DNA of 64,000 bases from Bacteroidaceae bacterium. Its GTDB lineage: Bacteria > Bacteroidota > Bacteroidia > Bacteroidales > Bacteroidaceae. The translations under genes were made by a program, and so were the position numbers. Below the pieces are notes generated by a model that was not told where the DNA came from, did no database searches, and was given only the letters and a program-made list of their open reading frames with translations. This document shows positions 60,764 through 64,000 of this stretch, in pieces. Numbering within the stretch: position 1 is the stretch's first letter; each line of letters opens with the position of its first letter. The stretch lies in the NCBI GenBank assembly GCA_017503645.1, contig JAFVSR010000063.1:41723-105722 (forward strand). The letters run 5' to 3'.

Positions 60764-63700
60764 ATGAAGAAAAGATTTGTAACTGCTATGATGGCTGCCT
60801 TGTTTGTGTCGGCCGTATCTGTGGCGCAGAACCTTGGCGGTTTTGCTTATGGCAATGCCGAGGCACCTGCAGGCAACGAGTGGGAGAGCCCCACGCAGTT
60901 GTCTTTGAATAAAGAGCAGCCAAAAGGTTGGTTCTTTGTGTTCGATAACGAGGAGAGTGCCCGCAAGGTGCTTCCCGAGAACAGTGAGTATTACCTGTCG
61001 CTCGATGGTACCTGGAGCTTCAACTGGGTGGGTAACCCCGGTGAGCGCCCCGTGGATTTCTACAAGGTGGATTACGATGTGGCAGCCTGGGACAAGGTGC
61101 AGGTTCCTATGAACTGGAACGTGTATGGCTTGCAGCCCGACGGCAGCCAGAAGTATGGTACTCCCATCTATGTGAACCAGCCTGTCATCTTCAAGCACTC
61201 TGTGGCTGTGGGTGACTGGAAGGGTGGTGTGATGCGCGAGCCTGCTCCCCATCATACAACCTACAAGAATCGTAACGAGGTGGGCTCATACCGCCGCTCA
61301 TTTGTGGTTCCCGCCGAATGGGATGGTCGCGAGGTGTATATCAACTTCGATGGTGTGGATTCGTTCTTCTACTTGTGGATAAACGGCAAATATGTTGGTT
61401 TCTCGAAGAACTCCCGCAACCTGGCTGCGTTTAACATCACCGATTACCTGGTTGAGGGTGAGAACGTGGTGGCTGTGGAGGTTTACCGCAACAGCGATGC
61501 TTCGTTCCTGGAGTCGCAGGATATGTTCCGCCTGCCCGGTATTTTCCGCACCGTGTCACTTACATCTACCAATCCTGTGGAGATACGCGACTTCCGCGTT
61601 ACCACCGACCTTGATGCCGAGTACAAGGATGCCGTTGCAAACATTGCGGTTGACGTGCGCAACTTGGGCAAGAAAAAGGCAAAAGGTTATTCTGTAAAGG
61701 TTCAGTTGTATAAGAACGAGCTTTACAGCGACGACAATGCCATTGTAGATGGTGCCACCACCACCGGTGCAGTGGCCGAGGTTGTGAGCGGTGATACAAA
61801 GACTGCGCAGCTTGCTCTCCCCGTGGCCAACCCTGCAAAGTGGAGTGCCGAGCAGCCCAACCGCTATACCATTCTTGTGCAGTTGCTCGACAAGAAAGGC
61901 CGTGTGGTTGAAACTGCATCTACATACATTGGTTTCCGCGAGGTTGAGATTCGTGACACCAAGGCCGAGGACGATGAGTTCGGCTTGGCCGGCCGTTACT
62001 ACTATCTCAATGGCAAGCCCATCAAGATGAAGGGTGTGAACCGTCACGAGAATAACTTGGAGCGTGGTCACGCTGTTACACGCGAGCAGATGTTCAACGA
62101 GGTGATGCTTATGTTGCGCGGCAACATAAACCACGTGCGCAATGCTCACTATCCCGATGCTCCCTATTGGTACTATCTTTGCGATAAGTATGGTATCTAC
62201 TTGGAGGACGAGGCCAACATAGAGAGCCACCAATATTACTATGGCGATGCTTCGTTGTCACACGTTCCCGAGTTCCGCGATGCTCACGTTGCACGTGTGA
62301 TGGAGATGGCACACGCCACAATGAACCGTCCTTCGGTTGTTATATGGTCACTTGGTAACGAGGCCGGCCCCGGTGTGAACTTTGTGGAGGCATACAATGC
62401 CTTGAAGGCTTTTGATACATCGCGCCCCGTGCAGTATGAGCGCAACAATAGTATTGTGGATATGGGTTCTAACCAGTATCCCTCTATCGGCTGGACACAG
62501 TATGCCGTAACAGGTAAGGCTCCCATCAAGTATCCTTTCCACATTTCGGAGTATGCTCACTCAATGGGTAATGCCGTTGGTAACCTCAAGGATTATTGGG
62601 ATGCAATGGAGAGCACCAACTTCTTTATGGGTGGTGCCATCTGGGACTGGGCCGACCAGGCTTTCTGGAACGTGGACCCCAAGACCGGTGACCGTTATAT
62701 GGGTTATGGCGGCGACTTTGGCGACCGTCCCAACGACCACACATTCTGTATGAATGGTATTGTGTTCCCCGACCACTCTCCGAAACCCCAATATTGGGAG
62801 GTTAAAAAGGTTTATCAGAATGTTGGTATATCTATGAATGAGAAGGGTGAGATAGAGCTCTTCAACAAACGTTATTTCGAGAGCCTCAGCGATATGGACA
62901 TCCGCGTATCTTTGTGGGAGGATGGCAAGGAGATTGACGCTCGCTTCGTGCCCGACCAGGCTGTTGCTCCCCGTGCAAAGAAGGCGTTCAAGGTAGACTT
63001 CGGCAAGGAACTCAAAGCCGACAAGGAGTACTTTGTTAAGGTTCAGTTGATGCTGAAGAAGGATATGCCTTGGGCTAAAAAGGGCTATGTGCAGATGGAT
63101 GAGCAGCTGCCTTTGAAGGGGGCCGTGAAGAATATATTCATTGCCGATGCTGCCAAGGGTGGCAAAATCATCGGTGGTATGGAAAAGGCTGTTGTTAATG
63201 GCAAAGAGGTTACATTGAGAACTCTAAGCAACGATGCCTTTAAGATTGTCTTTGACGACAGCAAGGGTGTTCTCTATAATGTGGTATATAACGGTACCGA
63301 GATTTTTGCACCCGGCAACGTGATGAAACTGAATACATACCGTGCTCCCGTGGATAACGACAACTGGGCTTGGAACAACTGGTACACCAATGGTCTGTAC
63401 AATTTGCAAGATAGCGTAATGTCGTTTGTTTCGCAGTTGAACAAGGATGGCAGCGTGGTGTTGCAATATACAGTGCGCTCGCAGGCTCCCCACTCGGGCC
63501 GTCGCGTGAAGCTCGATGACAACAACTTCAAAATAACCGACGATGCGCGCGTGCTTGGCGAGAACGATTTCCACTTTATTTCGAACCGCATCTACACCAT
63601 CTACCCCGATGGCTCTATCGAACTTAACAGCGCTATCACAGGTAGCAAGAACATCGACCTGGCACGCATAGGTTATCAGCTGCAGTTGCCAACTGAATTG

Positions 63701-64000
63701 AAGAACTATTCATACTATGGCCGTGGTCCCTGGAACAACTACAACGACCGCAGCACTGCTGCTTTTGTGCAGCAATATAACAGCACTGTTGCCGAGCAGT
63801 TTGTGAATTTCCCCAAACCTCAGGATATGGGTAACCGCGAGGGTATTCGCTGGGCTGCAGTAACAAACGACGCAGGCAATGGTGTGATGTTCGTTTCTAC
63901 CGAGGGCCTTTCGGCAACAGCTATGCCTTGGAACGACGTGGAACTCACAGAGGCTGCTCACGCTTATCAGTTGCCTGCATCGTCGGGTACTTGGATGAGC
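60764..64000 (+). CDS. secreted GH2 beta-galactosidase (partial, runs off the window)
   Basis: The frame is open for 1079 codons to the window end, so the stop is not visible. A signal peptide (MMAALFVSAVSVAQ) indicates periplasmic or surface location. The GH2 layout follows: sugar-binding domain (YLSLDGTWSFNWVG), immunoglobulin-like domain, TIM barrel (GVNRHENN, HVRNAHYPD), acid/base Glu533 in SLGNEAGPG and nucleophile Glu596 in ISEYAHSMGN, then the DUF4981/Bgal_small_N-type C-terminal domains (YGRGPWNNYNDR). It hydrolyses terminal beta-galactosides from host or dietary glycans. The start is ATG 60764; no SusC/SusD gene is visible, so its locus may continue to the right. Confidence 0.93.
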   Translation, partial: MKKRFVTAMMAALFVSAVSVAQNLGGFAYGNAEAPAGNEWESPTQLSLNKEQPKGWFFVFDNEESARKVLPENSEYYLSLDGTWSFNWVGNPGERPVDFYKVDYDVAAWDKVQVPMNWNVYGLQPDGSQKYGTPIYVNQPVIFKHSVAVGDWKGGVMREPAPHHTTYKNRNEVGSYRRSFVVPAEWDGREVYINFDGVDSFFYLWINGKYVGFSKNSRNLAAFNITDYLVEGENVVAVEVYRNSDASFLESQDMFRLPGIFRTVSLTSTNPVEIRDFRVTTDLDAEYKDAVANIAVDVRNLGKKKAKGYSVKVQLYKNELYSDDNAIVDGATTTGAVAEVVSGDTKTAQLALPVANPAKWSAEQPNRYTILVQLLDKKGRVVETASTYIGFREVEIRDTKAEDDEFGLAGRYYYLNGKPIKMKGVNRHENNLERGHAVTREQMFNEVMLMLRGNINHVRNAHYPDAPYWYYLCDKYGIYLEDEANIESHQYYYGDASLSHVPEFRDAHVARVMEMAHATMNRPSVVIWSLGNEAGPGVNFVEAYNALKAFDTSRPVQYERNNSIVDMGSNQYPSIGWTQYAVTGKAPIKYPFHISEYAHSMGNAVGNLKDYWDAMESTNFFMGGAIWDWADQAFWNVDPKTGDRYMGYGGDFGDRPNDHTFCMNGIVFPDHSPKPQYWEVKKVYQNVGISMNEKGEIELFNKRYFESLSDMDIRVSLWEDGKEIDARFVPDQAVAPRAKKAFKVDFGKELKADKEYFVKVQLMLKKDMPWAKKGYVQMDEQLPLKGAVKNIFIADAAKGGKIIGGMEKAVVNGKEVTLRTLSNDAFKIVFDDSKGVLYNVVYNGTEIFAPGNVMKLNTYRAPVDNDNWAWNNWYTNGLYNLQDSVMSFVSQLNKDGSVVLQYTVRSQAPHSGRRVKLDDNNFKITDDARVLGENDFHFISNRIYTIYPDGSIELNSAITGSKNIDLARIGYQLQLPTELKNYSYYGRGPWNNYNDRSTAAFVQQYNSTVAEQFVNFPKPQDMGNREGIRWAAVTNDAGNGVMFVSTEGLSATAMPWNDVELTEAAHAYQLPASSGTWMS

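Noticed and set aside
1-64000. tRNA, rRNA, CRISPR and complete IS elements
   Set aside because: Intergenic regions were read on both strands; no cloverleaf, repeat-spacer array or transposase gene was found by eye. A covariance-model scan was not possible.

Overview
This window comes from a member of the order Bacteroidales (Bacteroidaceae/Prevotellaceae-like). The evidence is the Bacteroidetes-type promoter (-33 TTG, about 19-22 nt, then TAnnTTTG or TAnnTTCG), the near absence of Shine-Dalgarno sites, and family-typical genes: a BspA-like leucine-rich-repeat surface protein, a DUF4296 lipoprotein, an APH-RapZ fusion, a 58-residue histone H1-like protein, a TraR/DksA protein and a large secreted GH2 beta-galactosidase. 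No rRNA, tRNA, CRISPR array or complete insertion sequence was seen.

Positions 1-31.3 kb are core genome of moderate G+C. In order they hold a dbpA-like helicase; an Asn/Ser/Tyr-rich secreted protein; a serine block (serC, serA-like dehydrogenase, DUF1015, YigZ/IMPACT, SstT serine/threonine transporter); an amino-sugar or cell-wall-recycling block on the minus strand (AmpG-like permease, BadF-type kinase, FKBP lipoprotein); a 1047-aa BspA-like protein; gdhA; an AmgK-like/RapZ C-domain fusion with an M18 aminopeptidase; ileS-dksA-like-lspA-DUF4296-small protein; a SpoU methyltransferase divergent from an Omp85 lipoprotein; a metallo-beta-lactamase-fold protein; and tyrS. Small inverted-repeat elements occur after serA, before tyrS and, twice in tandem, after tyrS. 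Several transcription units end in unusually long perfect hairpins.

Positions 31.4-59.5 kb form an A+T-richer capsule/exopolysaccharide locus, nearly all on the minus strand. Reading leftward from 59.4 kb: Wzc tyrosine autokinase, an AAA/PD-(D/E)XK protein, UDP-glucose dehydrogenase broken into two overlapping frames, UDP-glucuronate epimerase, then a tightly packed 12-gene operon (Wzx flippase, hexapeptide acyltransferase, FrhB-like Fe-S protein, pyruvyl transferase, four GT4 glycosyltransferases, EpsG-like polymerase, hexapeptide acetyltransferase, GNAT, polysaccharide deacetylase). A second minus-strand set (GT26 WecG/TagA, KAS III, SDR reductase, GNAT, second deacetylase) follows, and a lone ECF sigma factor closes the locus. 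The KAS III/SDR/GNAT set suggests that a short hydroxyacyl group is made and attached to an amino sugar. No Wza, UpxY-type antiterminator or initiating phosphoglycosyltransferase is present in the window.

The most unusual gene lies between the two glycan operons on the opposite strand (36888-39797). It is a 969-aa protein built like a phage tail fibre (pyocin-knob-like N-terminus, AGVMSA linkers, repeated beta-sandwich modules) that ends in a DUF4886-like SGNH hydrolase. It has its own promoter-like site and no phage genes around it. Other points of interest are the split ugd with extra charged sequence at the break, an unexplained ~260-nt segment at 32.93-33.19 kb with a promoter-like motif, and an orphan 218-aa gene before the sigma factor. 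The window ends with the H1-like gene and the first 1079 codons of a GH2 beta-galactosidase.
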